A stretch of DNA of 21,437 nt from the NCBI GenBank assembly GCA_031254155.1, contig JAIRVA010000068.1, positions 1 to 21,437 on the forward strand, given 5' to 3'. Within the stretch, counting starts at the first letter, position 1. Each line of letters starts with the position of its first letter. Below are positions 12,802-19,741 of this stretch, piece after piece. Origin of the DNA: Propionibacteriaceae bacterium (GTDB lineage Bacteria > Actinomycetota > Actinomycetes > Propionibacteriales > Propionibacteriaceae). Position numbers and translations under genes: made by a program. The notes below the pieces were generated by a model. That model worked only from the letters and a program-made list of their open reading frames with translations, searched no databases and was not told the origin of the DNA.

Positions 12802-14667
12802 TCAGCACCCCGTTTCGGTGTCCTGCTCGCTGTACAGCTGGGCGTACAGACCGTCGAGCGTCAGCAATTCCTCGTGGGTACCCGACTCGACGATCTGGCC
12901 GGCCTGCAGGACGATGATCCGGTCGGCGTGCTGGACGGTCGTGAGCCGGTGGGCGATGGCGATGGTGGTACGGTTGCGGCTCGCCTCGTCGAGGGCCTCC
13001 TGGACGATGCGCTCCGAGACCGTGTCGAGCGCGGAGGTCGCCTCGTCGAGGATGAGTACGGGGGAGTCCTTCAGGATGACACGGGCAATGGCAATGCGCT
13101 GTCGTTCGCCACCTGACAAGCGGTAGCCCTGCTCGCCGACCACAGTTTCCAACCCGAGCGGCATGGCGTCGATGGTGGTCAAGATGTTGGACTTCTCGCA
13201 GGCCACCCGTAACTCGGCGTCGGTCGCCGCCGGTTTCGCGTACCGTAAGTTCGCCGCAATCGTGTCGTGGAAGAGGTACGACTGTTGCGACACGATCCCA
13301 ATGTGGTCAACCAGCGAGTCGAGGGCGAGCGCTCGTACGTCATCGCCCGCGAACTCCACCCGTCCCCCGGCGGCCTCATGCAGGCGCGCGATCAGGTAAC
13401 CGATCGTCGTCTTCCCGGCCCCCGAGGGCCCGACGAAGGCGACGAACTCGCCCGGGGCAATGGCAAACGAGACGTCGCGCAAGGTCGGCGGCTCGTCCGG
13501 GCTCGCGTCGGGGTAGCGGAACTCGACGTGGTCGAAGGCGATCTCGCCGACCCGGGCCTCGTTGACGCCCCGGGCAGTGGGCGCATCCTGGATGGCTGGC
13601 GTCATGTCCAGGTACTCGAAGATCCGCGCGAACAGGGCGGACGAGGTCTGGAGGTCGAGGGCAACGCGCAACAGTCCCATCATGGGCATGAGGAGGCGGG
13701 ACTGGACGGCGGTGAACGCCACCAACGTACCCGCCGTGATACCGACGTGCCCGCGCATGATCAACCAACCCGACAACAGGTAGATCAGGGCCGGCAACAG
13801 CGAGACGAAGACTTGCACCATCGCGAAGAACCATTGCCCAGTCATCATCTGCTTGACCTGGAGGGCGATCTGGTGGTCGTTTTCCCTTGAATAGCGGGCG
13901 GCTTCGTCCTTGGTCCGGCCGAAGGACTTGGCGAGCAGGATGCCCGAGACGGACAACGACTCCTGCGTGATTGCGGTCATGGCCGACAGCGATTCTTGAG
14001 TTTCGCCGGCGACGCGCGCCCGGATCGTACCCACCCGCCGCTGCACGATGACCAGGAACGGCATGAGTACGAACGCGATGAGCGTCAGTTGCCAGGACAG
14101 GACGAACATGGTGATGGCCGACGCGATGACCGTCACCGTGTTGCCGACGACGGAGGTGACGGTGTTGGTGAGGACGGTCGAAACCCCGCCCACGTCGTTC
14201 GCCAGCCGCGACTGGATGACGCCGGTCTTCGTCTTGGTGAAGAACGCCAGTTCCATCTCCTGGAGGTGGTCGAAGAGCTTGACCCGCAGGTCCCCCATCA
14301 CCCGGTTGCCGGTTTTCGACGTCAGCCAGGTCTGCCAGATGCCGATCAGGTTGGAGACGAGCAGCAGTGCGACCATGAGGATCAGCAGGTTGACAAGGCG
14401 AGACAGGTTGACCCCGCCCGCCGCGAACAGGCCCTCGTCAAAGATCCGTTGCGTGAGGAGCGGCGGGAAGACGGAGATGCCCGCCGTGATGAGGACAAGG
14501 ACGACCATGAGGGCGATCGGGCGGACGTACGGCTTGAACAACGCCACGATCCGCCGGCCAAGGTCGGGGATCTTCGGCGCGGCGGCGTTGATCGCCTTCT
14601 GCGCGTCGATGTCGCCCGAGGAAATCCGCGCGGCCTTGCCCCGGCCGCCCCCCATACCCATGCTCAT
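12802..14667 (-). CDS. ABC exporter, fused membrane and ATP-binding domains (MsbA/LmrA-like)
   Basis: 621 residues, the normal half-transporter length. It has six predicted TM helices: about 51-68, 92-110, 168-190, 194-212, 281-302 and 310-330. The nucleotide-binding domain has Walker A GPSGAGKT (413-420), the Q-loop at Gln461-462 (IVSQQSYLF), signature LSGGE (517-521), Walker B VLILDE (537-542) and the H-loop His573 (IAHRL). All catalytic residues are intact, so it should work as a homodimeric exporter of a hydrophobic compound such as a lipid, drug or peptide; the substrate is unknown. The N-terminus (MSMGMGGGRGKAAR) has a Gly/Met-rich leader common in actinobacterial members. It has no clear Shine-Dalgarno; TTTACT lies 6 nt before the ATG as a possible leaderless signal. 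It is codirectional with, but 185 bp from, the DUF4349 gene. Confidence 0.92.
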   Translation of the reverse strand: MSMGMGGGRGKAARISSGDIDAQKAINAAAPKIPDLGRRIVALFKPYVRPIALMVVLVLITAGISVFPPLLTQRIFDEGLFAAGGVNLSRLVNLLILMVALLLVSNLIGIWQTWLTSKTGNRVMGDLRVKLFDHLQEMELAFFTKTKTGVIQSRLANDVGGVSTVLTNTVTSVVGNTVTVIASAITMFVLSWQLTLIAFVLMPFLVIVQRRVGTIRARVAGETQESLSAMTAITQESLSVSGILLAKSFGRTKDEAARYSRENDHQIALQVKQMMTGQWFFAMVQVFVSLLPALIYLLSGWLIMRGHVGITAGTLVAFTAVQSRLLMPMMGLLRVALDLQTSSALFARIFEYLDMTPAIQDAPTARGVNEARVGEIAFDHVEFRYPDASPDEPPTLRDVSFAIAPGEFVAFVGPSGAGKTTIGYLIARLHEAAGGRVEFAGDDVRALALDSLVDHIGIVSQQSYLFHDTIAANLRYAKPAATDAELRVACEKSNILTTIDAMPLGLETVVGEQGYRLSGGERQRIAIARVILKDSPVLILDEATSALDTVSERIVQEALDEASRNRTTIAIAHRLTTVQHADRIIVLQAGQIVESGTHEELLTLDGLYAQLYSEQDTETGC

Positions 14668-14742
14668 GACTCAAGTAAACCACCTTGTCCCGCTCCCCCT
14701 ACCGCCGGCGACTCACTGACCCGCCCCCCTACCGCCCCTCTA

Positions 14743-14811
14743 CCTCCGCGAAAGCGTGATTACGCGCCCAAAACCGCCCCTTCGGCGCGCGTATTCATGC
14801 TTACGCGGAGG
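14743..14811. repeat. Intergenic palindromic repeat, uninterrupted copy
   Basis: The left arm begins CCTCCGCGAAAGCGTGATTA (14743-14762) and continues CGCGCC to 14768. The right arm (14784-14811) read as reverse complement begins CCTCCGCGTAAGCATGAATA. A 15-nt loop separates them. The arm resembles that of the palindrome at 17981-18208 (CCGCGTTAGTATGAAAACGCG), giving a shared pattern CCGCGWWAGYRTGAWWWCGCG. It lies downstream of the DUF4349 gene, where it could help termination, but the second copy sits between divergent gene starts. A dispersed repeat family is therefore the better explanation. Confidence 0.7.
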
Positions 14812-14852
14812 ATCATCGCCGCAGGAACGTCCCCTGGTCCGGTACGCCGGGG

Positions 14853-15806
14853 CTAGGCCGGGTCGGCAGGCGGGGTACCAGCCTCAGCGGGTACGACCGG
14901 GTCCGCCGGGGCCGGCTCGGGGGTTGGGTCTGGTACGGCGCGGGTGGCAGACCGGCCCCGACGGTGCCGGCGGCGGACAAGCAGAAGCGGTACGAAGATG
15001 ACGGCCGCCAGGGCCAGCCACGGGAGTAGCGCCGCGATCACGATGACCAGGACCCGCGCCGCCTGGGCCATGACCTGGCCAGACTCGCGCAGCATCTTGG
15101 TGAACCCGCTCGCCTGGTCCCGCTCCACGACCGTCGGCGTCCGCAGACTGACCTCAATCGTGGCGGTCGCGATCCGGTGGTCCAGGCTCTTCTGGACGGC
15201 GAGCAGCGATTCCAATTCGGCTTGTCGCTGGGTCAAGTCCGACTCCACCGCCGCGATCTCGGCCACCGACCCGCTCTGCGCCATGAGTTGCTGCAGCCGG
15301 TCGATGGACGCCCGCATCGTCTTGATCCGCGACGCGGTGTCGACGACCTGCTCGGTCACGTCCTCCGCGTTGGTCTTCCGATCGGTCACCTGGCCGACGG
15401 CGGCGACCTGGTCGAGGGCCGCCTCGAGTTGGTCGGCGGGTACGACGAGTTGGACGGAACCGGATCCCGTACTCACATCGCCGTTATCGGGCAACGACAC
15501 CACCTCCGTACCAACCCAACCACCGAGGCCCGTTGCGACATCGTGCAGGGACTGGGCGGCCGCCATGACATCGTCGACAACGAGCGAAACCCCGGCCGTC
15601 CGGGCGATCTGGCGCTCGCCCTGGGTGACGTCCCCGCTCAGGTCACTCGGTTGGGGCGCCGACGCCGGCGCCGGCGCTTCCGGCACGTTGTCCGCCGGGT
15701 CGCCCCCAGCCGTGTTGTGGGCGCCGCCCGAGCAGCCGCCGAGCAGGGCCAAACCGACCGCCAAACCGAGTACGACCGCCCCGATGCCCCGCCGCTGGTC
15801 ATTCAT
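14853..15806 (-). CDS. DUF4349 lipoprotein with C-terminal membrane helix
   Basis: 317 residues. The N-terminus MNDQRRGIGAVVLGLAVGLA is followed by the lipobox LLGGC with Cys25, so the mature protein is lipid-anchored outside the membrane. A Pro/Ala linker (40-57) leads to the DUF4349 domain (about 62-245): beta strands such as RTAGVSLVVDDV and SGSVQLVVPADQLEAALDQV, then a heptad-like helical segment (150-215, VVDTASRIKTMRASIDRLQQ onward) and IATATIEVSLR. One TM helix (252-276, VLVIVIAALLPWLALAAVIF) and a basic cytoplasmic stretch RRRHRRGR follow, then a Pro-rich tail. The family's role is unknown; the layout suits an envelope sensor or scaffold. The start is backed by GGGGGAG just upstream and by the promoter at 15836-15864. 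Confidence 0.88.
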   Translation of the reverse strand: MNDQRRGIGAVVLGLAVGLALLGGCSGGAHNTAGGDPADNVPEAPAPASAPQPSDLSGDVTQGERQIARTAGVSLVVDDVMAAAQSLHDVATGLGGWVGTEVVSLPDNGDVSTGSGSVQLVVPADQLEAALDQVAAVGQVTDRKTNAEDVTEQVVDTASRIKTMRASIDRLQQLMAQSGSVAEIAAVESDLTQRQAELESLLAVQKSLDHRIATATIEVSLRTPTVVERDQASGFTKMLRESGQVMAQAARVLVIVIAALLPWLALAAVIFVPLLLVRRRHRRGRSATRAVPDPTPEPAPADPVVPAEAGTPPADPA

Positions 15807-15835
15807 GACTCCCCCTTTCCACGGGCTTGTCCCTC

Positions 15836-15864
15836 ACCATACTGGCACCATCCGTGAATGTCAC
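15836..15864 (-). promoter_or_regulatory. Promoter for the DUF4349 lipoprotein gene
   Basis: On the minus strand, GTGACA (15859-15864) is followed by a 17-nt spacer and TATGGT (15836-15841). The start site would be near 15829, leaving a leader of about 23 nt that contains the Shine-Dalgarno. Confidence 0.5.
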
Positions 15865-16000
15865 TGGCTTTAAGGTCACAACTCCGTATCGATTTCCGGG
15901 TACGCCGTCGGGGTACCAAACGGGCATCCCCCGTACCCGATCCCCCGGTTCGCGCCCCGCTGAACACGGGCGGGGACGGAGCGGAGGTCGTGCACACCAC

Positions 16001-16032
16001 CTGTCGGACATGTCCGGCAGCGGGGGTACACT
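16001..16032 (+). promoter_or_regulatory. Toxin-antitoxin promoter with palindromic operator; leaderless start
   Basis: CGGACATGTCCG (16005-16016) is a perfect 12-bp palindrome; outer CTG/CAG extend it to 20 bp (16001-16020) with one mismatched pair. TACACT (16027-16032) is a good -10 box, and the ATG comes exactly 6 nt later, so transcription should start at the start codon. The expected -35 position (16004-16009) lies inside the palindrome, so a bound antitoxin would block polymerase. Autorepression is typical of Phd/YefM antitoxins; the site itself is my inference. Confidence 0.55.
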
Positions 16033-16038
16033 TGCTTC

Positions 16039-16314
16039 ATGACAGTAATTGATATTGGCGTACGCGAGCTTCAGCGCGAACTTTCGCGTGTGGTCCGGGA
16101 GGTCGAAGACGACGGTGCGACCTACCGGATCACCCTCCAGGGGCGCCCGACCACGGTCGTTCTCGGTCGCACTCCGACCCACCGCGGGGCGTCCCTCACC
16201 GCCGTCCGGGGGTCCGCGCTCTACGAGCCCAAGCCGCCGGGAGTCGCCGCAACCCAGCTAGCTGAACTGGTACGATCGCGGGACCGGGCCGGACGAGTCG
16301 GTGAACCTGCATGA
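16039..16314 (+). CDS. Phd/YefM-family antitoxin
   Basis: 91 residues. The N-terminal half (IGVRELQRELSRVVREVEDD, then TYRITLQGRPTTVVLG) is the Phd/YefM fold: a helix that dimerises and binds DNA, followed by the characteristic 'ITLQGRPTTVV' strands. The C-terminal half (about 50-91) is Pro/Arg-rich and probably disordered until it wraps around the toxin. It should neutralise the PIN toxin and repress the operon through the palindrome just upstream. The stop overlaps the toxin start (ATGA, 16311-16314). There is no Shine-Dalgarno; leaderless translation is likely. No gene symbol is given because Phd- and VapB-type names are used inconsistently for such pairs. Confidence 0.85.
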   Translation: MTVIDIGVRELQRELSRVVREVEDDGATYRITLQGRPTTVVLGRTPTHRGASLTAVRGSALYEPKPPGVAATQLAELVRSRDRAGRVGEPA

Positions 16315-16709
16315 GAATCTTGTTCGACACCAACCTTCTCATCGCGGAGCCAGACTGGTCGCGGTTACCACCGGGTGACGAGCCGCAGTTTTACGCTTCC
16401 GCGCTCGCGTACGCCGAACTCCAGGAGGGCGAGTTCTCCCCCGATCCCGAAGTCCGGCTCCGGGCACCGCTGGACTACCTGCGGGCGACGGCGCTCTTCG
16501 GCGAGGGCCTGCCGTTCGATGACCTCGCGGCAGCGCTCTACCGCGTGGTCTGTCGGGCGGTCGCGGAGTCGGGTCGCCAGGTTGGCCGGGCCCGCCGGAT
16601 CGACCTCATGATCGCAGCTACGGCGCTGGCGAATGACTGTGCGTTGGCCACTCGCAACGGGGCCGACTTCGCGGGCCTACAGTCCGTACTGACCGTCATT
16701 GAGTTGTAG
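16311..16709 (+). CDS. vapC: VapC-like PIN-domain ribonuclease toxin
   Basis: 132 residues, the standard PIN toxin length. The four acidic active-site residues are in place: Asp6 (ILFDTNLL), Glu36 (ALAYAELQEGE), Asp98 (RRIDLMIAATAL) and Asp119 (TRNGADF). They bind Mg/Mn for RNA cleavage; VapC toxins usually cut specific tRNAs or the 23S rRNA loop. The target here is unknown. The start overlaps the antitoxin stop, so expression is coupled. The last 33 bp overlap the 3' end of the convergent YcaQ gene, an unusual tail-to-tail overlap that could cause transcriptional interference or sense-antisense pairing of the mRNA ends. Confidence 0.9.
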   Translation: MRILFDTNLLIAEPDWSRLPPGDEPQFYASALAYAELQEGEFSPDPEVRLRAPLDYLRATALFGEGLPFDDLAAALYRVVCRAVAESGRQVGRARRIDLMIAATALANDCALATRNGADFAGLQSVLTVIEL

Positions 16710-17930
16710 GGACCGCTCGAGGTCACCGGCTAAATCGCCCTTGTCGGCGACCCGGATGTCCGTGAGGCCCAGCCAGTCAGCCAGCCGGCGCAGTTCGCCC
16801 GCCAGCGCGGTGGCCACCCGGCCGCCCTCGGCCCCCGGCTCCCGCCAGGCGGACTGGACGAGCAGTACGCCGCCCGCCCGGTCGGCCTTCAGATCCGTCC
16901 GAGCGGCGAAGGTCTCGTCGAGCAGGAACAGGTAAACGTAGTACCCGTGAACCCGCTTGTCGGCCGGGGTGTAGAGCCCGATGCTGTAGTCCGTGCCGAA
17001 CAACGTGGCCAGCCGCTTGCGCTCGAAGACGAGGGAGTCGAAGGGACTGACCAGAGTGGCCGTCCGCACCCGCCGGGGCCGCCGGGCCGCCGACCAGGCG
17101 AACATCGGCTCTTTGAGACCGGCAACCGTGACCGGGACAAGCTCGCCCTGCCGGACAAGCTCCGCGATGGCGGGTGTCGTCCGCTCGTTGGTCAGCCGGA
17201 AATAGTCGCCCAGCGCCCTGGCCGTACCGATACCCAGGGCCCGCGCCGCGTGGCGTACCAACTCCACGTGCGCCGCCCGCGCCAACTCGACCCGCTCGTC
17301 CGCCGAGGCCGTCACCCAGGGCTGACAAGCCTCGATATAGACCCGGGGGATGACCCGCTCGGGTACGTCGTACACCCGCTCGAACTGCGCGTTCCGCCCC
17401 GCCACGGCCACCCGGCCGCTCCAGAACAGCCACTCCAGCGCCGTCTTGGCAACTGACCAGTTCCAACCCCAGTTGTCCTTGGTCTTCTCCTCGCCGAGGT
17501 CGAGCTCACGCGCGGTGGCCGGCCCGCGCGCCCGGACTGCCTGGGCCAGGTCCTCAATCGCCTGCGGTTGCTCGTCCGCGAGCCGACGGATGCGGCCCCA
17601 CGTCTGGTCGTAGGCCTCCGCGCGCCGGAACGCGAACGCCGGGTACAGCGCGATGTCGATCAGGCTCGCCGCGTGGCCCCAGGACTCGAACAACCGCCGG
17701 GGCGCGGTGGCGGCGGCGCGGGCCAGGAGGGCGGGGTCGTACGCGCCGAGGCGGGTGTACGCGGGCATGAGATGGGCGCGCGCCAGGACGTTGACGGAGT
17801 CGATCTGGAACTGTCCGAGCCCCGTGATGACCCGCTGGAGCTGCCGCATCCCGACCACGCCGTCGCGGTCCCCGCCGATCCCCTGGGCGGCCAGCGCGAT
17901 CCGGCGGGCCTCGGAAAGGGTCAACTGCAT
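16677..17930 (-). CDS. ycaQ: YcaQ/AlkX-type winged-helix DNA glycosylase (HTH_42)
   Basis: 417 residues, near the usual 400 for the family. LGQFQIDSVNVLARAH (38-53) holds the QxD catalytic motif (Gln42-Ile-Asp44) that distinguishes YcaQ-like members from AlkZ proteins with QxQ. Winged-helix-like segments (TARELDLGEEKTKDNWGWNW and ARALGDYFRLTNERTTPAI) and the C-terminal barrel (VSPFDSLVFERKRLATLFGT, then KRVHGYYVYLFLLDE) are typical. Known members remove bulky alkylated bases and unhook interstrand crosslinks in DNA. There is no Shine-Dalgarno; CAAAAT lies 6 nt before the ATG, as expected for a leaderless mRNA. The 3' end overlaps vapC by 33 bp. Confidence 0.9.
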   Translation of the reverse strand: MQLTLSEARRIALAAQGIGGDRDGVVGMRQLQRVITGLGQFQIDSVNVLARAHLMPAYTRLGAYDPALLARAAATAPRRLFESWGHAASLIDIALYPAFAFRRAEAYDQTWGRIRRLADEQPQAIEDLAQAVRARGPATARELDLGEEKTKDNWGWNWSVAKTALEWLFWSGRVAVAGRNAQFERVYDVPERVIPRVYIEACQPWVTASADERVELARAAHVELVRHAARALGIGTARALGDYFRLTNERTTPAIAELVRQGELVPVTVAGLKEPMFAWSAARRPRRVRTATLVSPFDSLVFERKRLATLFGTDYSIGLYTPADKRVHGYYVYLFLLDETFAARTDLKADRAGGVLLVQSAWREPGAEGGRVATALAGELRRLADWLGLTDIRVADKGDLAGDLERSLQLNDGQYGL

Positions 17931-17936
17931 GGTGCC

Positions 17937-17942
17937 ATTTTG
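17937..17942 (-). promoter_or_regulatory. -10 box for a leaderless ycaQ transcript
   Basis: The minus strand reads CAAAAT, six nt (GGCACC), then ATG. It has the same spacing as the boxes of vapB-like, tpx and kinase genes in this window. No -35 element is obvious. Confidence 0.4.
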
Positions 17943-17980
17943 CCATGCCCGTACGGGGCCCCGCCCCCATCCCCCGATCC

Positions 17981-18208
17981 CCGCGTTAGTATGAAAACGC
18001 GCCAGAACGGGCCGGTTTTCACCGCGAAATCATACTAAGGACACGGTCGTCACTAACTGTCGCGTGTCGCTTCCGGGATCGGGCGCCTGATGGCGTTGTC
18101 GGCCGCTCCGGCGTAGCTCTACTACGCCTCCGGGCACTCCGCCTTACCAGGCATCCCGCCCCGAAACCGCCACCTGCACCATTTATTAACGACCGTGCCC
18201 TAACGCGG
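17981..18208. repeat. Palindromic repeat interrupted by MITE copy B
   Basis: The left arm is CCGCGTTAGTATGA (17981-17994), AAA, CGCG (17998-18001). The right arm is CGCG (18023-18026), AAA, TCATACTAA (18030-18038) and, after the 162-bp insertion and the second TAA, CGCGG (18204-18208). Taking out 18039-18203 rebuilds a palindrome of two 21-nt arms with only three central mismatches (AAA opposite AAA) and a 21-nt loop. The arm sequence is related to the uninterrupted palindrome at 14743-14811. It occupies most of the 397-bp gap between the divergent ycaQ and EcsC-family genes, so it is not in a terminator position. Confidence 0.72.
18039..18200. mobile_element. MITE-like element, copy B (162 bp, TAA-flanked)
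   Basis: Bounded by TAA at 18036-18038 and 18201-18203. The left end GGACACGGTCGT matches the inward-read right end GGGCACGGTCGT. Length equals copy A, with 18 substitutions over 171 aligned bases and no indels. The central hairpin GGCGTAG/CTACGCC (18110-18116, 18122-18128) is unchanged while its 5-nt loop differs. The insertion splits an older palindrome, and excising the element plus one TAA restores it, which demonstrates a 3-bp target duplication. There is no transposase gene; movement would need an enzyme encoded elsewhere. Confidence 0.85.
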
Positions 18209-18327
18209 AGTTGGTGAGGCACCGGGGAGAAACCAGGGGTACCCCGGTAGGGCTGGACCGGTTCGCGGTGCCACAATTGAGGGTGCGCCCGCGTACCGTC
18301 CGCGGCGCACCGACGAAGGGACACCAC

Positions 18328-19053
18328 ATGACGCTCATCGGAACCGTGGCCCGGCGCGTGACCGGCTTCGTCGTCGACCGCGCGTGGACGACCCTGCCGC
18401 AGTCAGCCCCCGCGGTCCACGCCGCGCTCACCCGCCTGATCGACTGGGCGATTGACGGCTCCGCCCGGCTGTCAGGGGCAAAAGAGGCCGCTGGCAAGCA
18501 CCTTCAGCGCCAGGGTACGGTGGACGCGGCCATCGACGCCGCCATCCGCCAGCACGCGGCCCTCATCACCGTCCAGGGCGCGATCACGAACGCGGGCGGG
18601 CTGGTCTCGGCGATTGTGGGTACCCCGGTGAACGCGACCGGCATCATCGTACTCCAAACGCGCATGGTCGCTTGCCTGGCACACCTGCGGGGGTACGACG
18701 TCGACGACCCCCGCGTCCGGACCGCCATCGCCATGTGCCTCCTCGGCGACGACGACCTCACGACGTTGGTCGAGGCGGGCCAGTTGCCGAGTACGCCGCT
18801 CGCGGTCGCCACGTCGCCGGTGTACGACCCGGCCCTCCTCGCCACGGTGACCGAGCGCGTTGTCAACCACATCCTCGTCGCGTCGACGGGCAAGGGGCTA
18901 GTGGCCGGGCTCGCCCGCCGGATCCCGGTCGTCGGCGGCGGGGTCGGCGGCATCGCGGACCTCTACGACACTCTGACCGTCGCCCGCTGTGCCCGGTACC
19001 ACCTTGTCACCCGCCGGGTCACGCCCGTCATCTCTTCCGCCGACAAAGCCTGA
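18328..19053 (+). CDS. EcsC-family protein
   Basis: 241 residues. It matches the EcsC family pattern: an N-terminal helical region (RLIDWAIDGSARLSGAKEAA), a hydrophobic central stretch (TVQGAITNAGGLVSAIVGTPVNATGIIVLQTRMVACLAHLRG), YDVDDPRVRTAIAMCLLGDD, and a Gly-rich hydrophobic C-terminal segment (RRIPVVGGGVGGIADLYDTLTVARCARYHLV). Members are often linked to ABC transporters or membrane processes (EcsC in Bacillus), but the molecular function is unknown. It is probably membrane-associated rather than spanning. The ATG at 18328 follows GAAGGG by 8 nt; an upstream in-frame start at 18211 lacks a Shine-Dalgarno and would add residues unlike the family. It stands alone, divergent from ycaQ across the repeat-rich gap. 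Confidence 0.8.
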   Translation: MTLIGTVARRVTGFVVDRAWTTLPQSAPAVHAALTRLIDWAIDGSARLSGAKEAAGKHLQRQGTVDAAIDAAIRQHAALITVQGAITNAGGLVSAIVGTPVNATGIIVLQTRMVACLAHLRGYDVDDPRVRTAIAMCLLGDDDLTTLVEAGQLPSTPLAVATSPVYDPALLATVTERVVNHILVASTGKGLVAGLARRIPVVGGGVGGIADLYDTLTVARCARYHLVTRRVTPVISSADKA

Positions 19054-19088
19054 GTACGCCGGCTCCCGGGCCGTCTTCCGTACCACAC

Positions 19089-19117
19089 TTGACGGTACCC
19101 CGCCCACGTGGAACCAT
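19089..19117 (+). promoter_or_regulatory. tpx promoter (leaderless geometry)
   Basis: TTGACG (19089-19094), a 17-nt spacer, then AACCAT (19112-19117) with the A and final T of TANNNT. The tpx ATG begins 6 nt later, so the transcript would start at the start codon. No Shine-Dalgarno is present. Confidence 0.5.
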
Positions 19118-19123
19118 TCTGGT

Positions 19124-19624
19124 ATGAGTATTGTGACCTTTACGGGCATCCCCTCGGCCACGGTGGGCGAACTACCGGCCATCGGAAGCCTGCTTCCCGA
19201 GTTTGTTTTGACAGGTACCGACCTTTCCGATGTCGCATCGAGGAGCTTCATCGGCAAGCGGGTCGTGCTGAACATCTTCCCCAGCCTTGACACCGGGGTG
19301 TGCGCGATGTCCGTCCACCGCTTCAACGAGCTCGTCGCGCGTTGGCCCAACACGGTCGTCATTTGCACCTCCCAGGATCTCCCGTTCGCCATGGGCCGGT
19401 TCTGCGGCGCCGAGGGCATCGACAACGCGATCACGGCGTCAGCCTTCCGCTCCGATTTCGGGCAGGCGTACGGCGTGACTCTCGTCGACGGCCCGCTGCG
19501 CGGACTGTTCGCCCGGTCGGTCGTGATCGCGGACGAGAGCGGGCGGGTGGTGTACACCCGGCTGTCTCCCGAGATCGCCGAGGAGCCCGATTACGACGCG
19601 GCCGCGGCCGCCGTACTCGGCTGA
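19124..19624 (+). CDS. tpx: Thiol peroxidase (atypical 2-Cys peroxiredoxin)
   Basis: 166 residues, the standard Tpx length. The peroxidatic Cys60 sits in FPSLDTGVCAMSVHRFN (52-68) with Thr57 before it, and the resolving Cys94 in MGRFCGAEG; this 34-residue spacing is diagnostic of Tpx. TSQDLPFAMGRFC and the C-terminal VVYTRLSPEIAEEPDYDAA also match. It reduces hydrogen and alkyl hydroperoxides in the cytoplasm using thioredoxin. The start at 19124 gives the family N-terminus (TFTGIP); the frame is open further upstream but without support. It has its own promoter and a terminator hairpin 30 nt after the stop. It lies beside the hemH operon, plausible for oxidative stress around heme synthesis, but that link is inference. 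Confidence 0.95.
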   Translation: MSIVTFTGIPSATVGELPAIGSLLPEFVLTGTDLSDVASRSFIGKRVVLNIFPSLDTGVCAMSVHRFNELVARWPNTVVICTSQDLPFAMGRFCGAEGIDNAITASAFRSDFGQAYGVTLVDGPLRGLFARSVVIADESGRVVYTRLSPEIAEEPDYDAAAAAVLG

Positions 19625-19654
19625 GTATTCCCTAAGAACTGTTCGGACCGCGCC

Positions 19655-19674
19655 CGCTCTCCTGCCCGAGAGCG
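19655..19674 (+). terminator. Stem-loop terminator after tpx
   Basis: CGCTCTC (19655-19661) and GAGAGCG (19668-19674) form a perfect 7-bp stem with a 6-nt loop, 30 nt past the tpx stop. No T-run follows, which is common for actinobacterial terminators. Its right edge touches the -35 of the next operon. Confidence 0.6.
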
Positions 19675-19702
19675 TGAATCGTACCGCCTGACCGGCTAGA
19701 GT
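19674..19702 (+). promoter_or_regulatory. Promoter for the small membrane gene and hemH operon
   Basis: GTGAAT (19674-19679), a 17-nt spacer, and TAGAGT (19697-19702). Transcription should begin near 19709, leaving about 33 nt of leader that includes the GGGAGG ribosome-binding site. Confidence 0.45.
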
Positions 19703-19741
19703 GGTGGCGTCAGTCGTCGCGTCGTGCAAAGGGAGGTTGGT

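Noticed and set aside
12560..12808. 82-codon minus-strand frame spanning the large palindrome
   Set aside because: It runs through the hairpin and out of frame with the propeller remnant; composition and lack of a ribosome-binding site argue against a gene.
13996..14856. 286-codon frame opposite the ABC exporter
   Set aside because: Asp/Arg/Gln-rich antisense shadow with no start signal; the exporter on the other strand is complete.
19724..19741. GTG start six codons upstream for the 91-residue membrane protein
   Set aside because: The Shine-Dalgarno GGGAGG lies inside this extension, just before ATG 19742.
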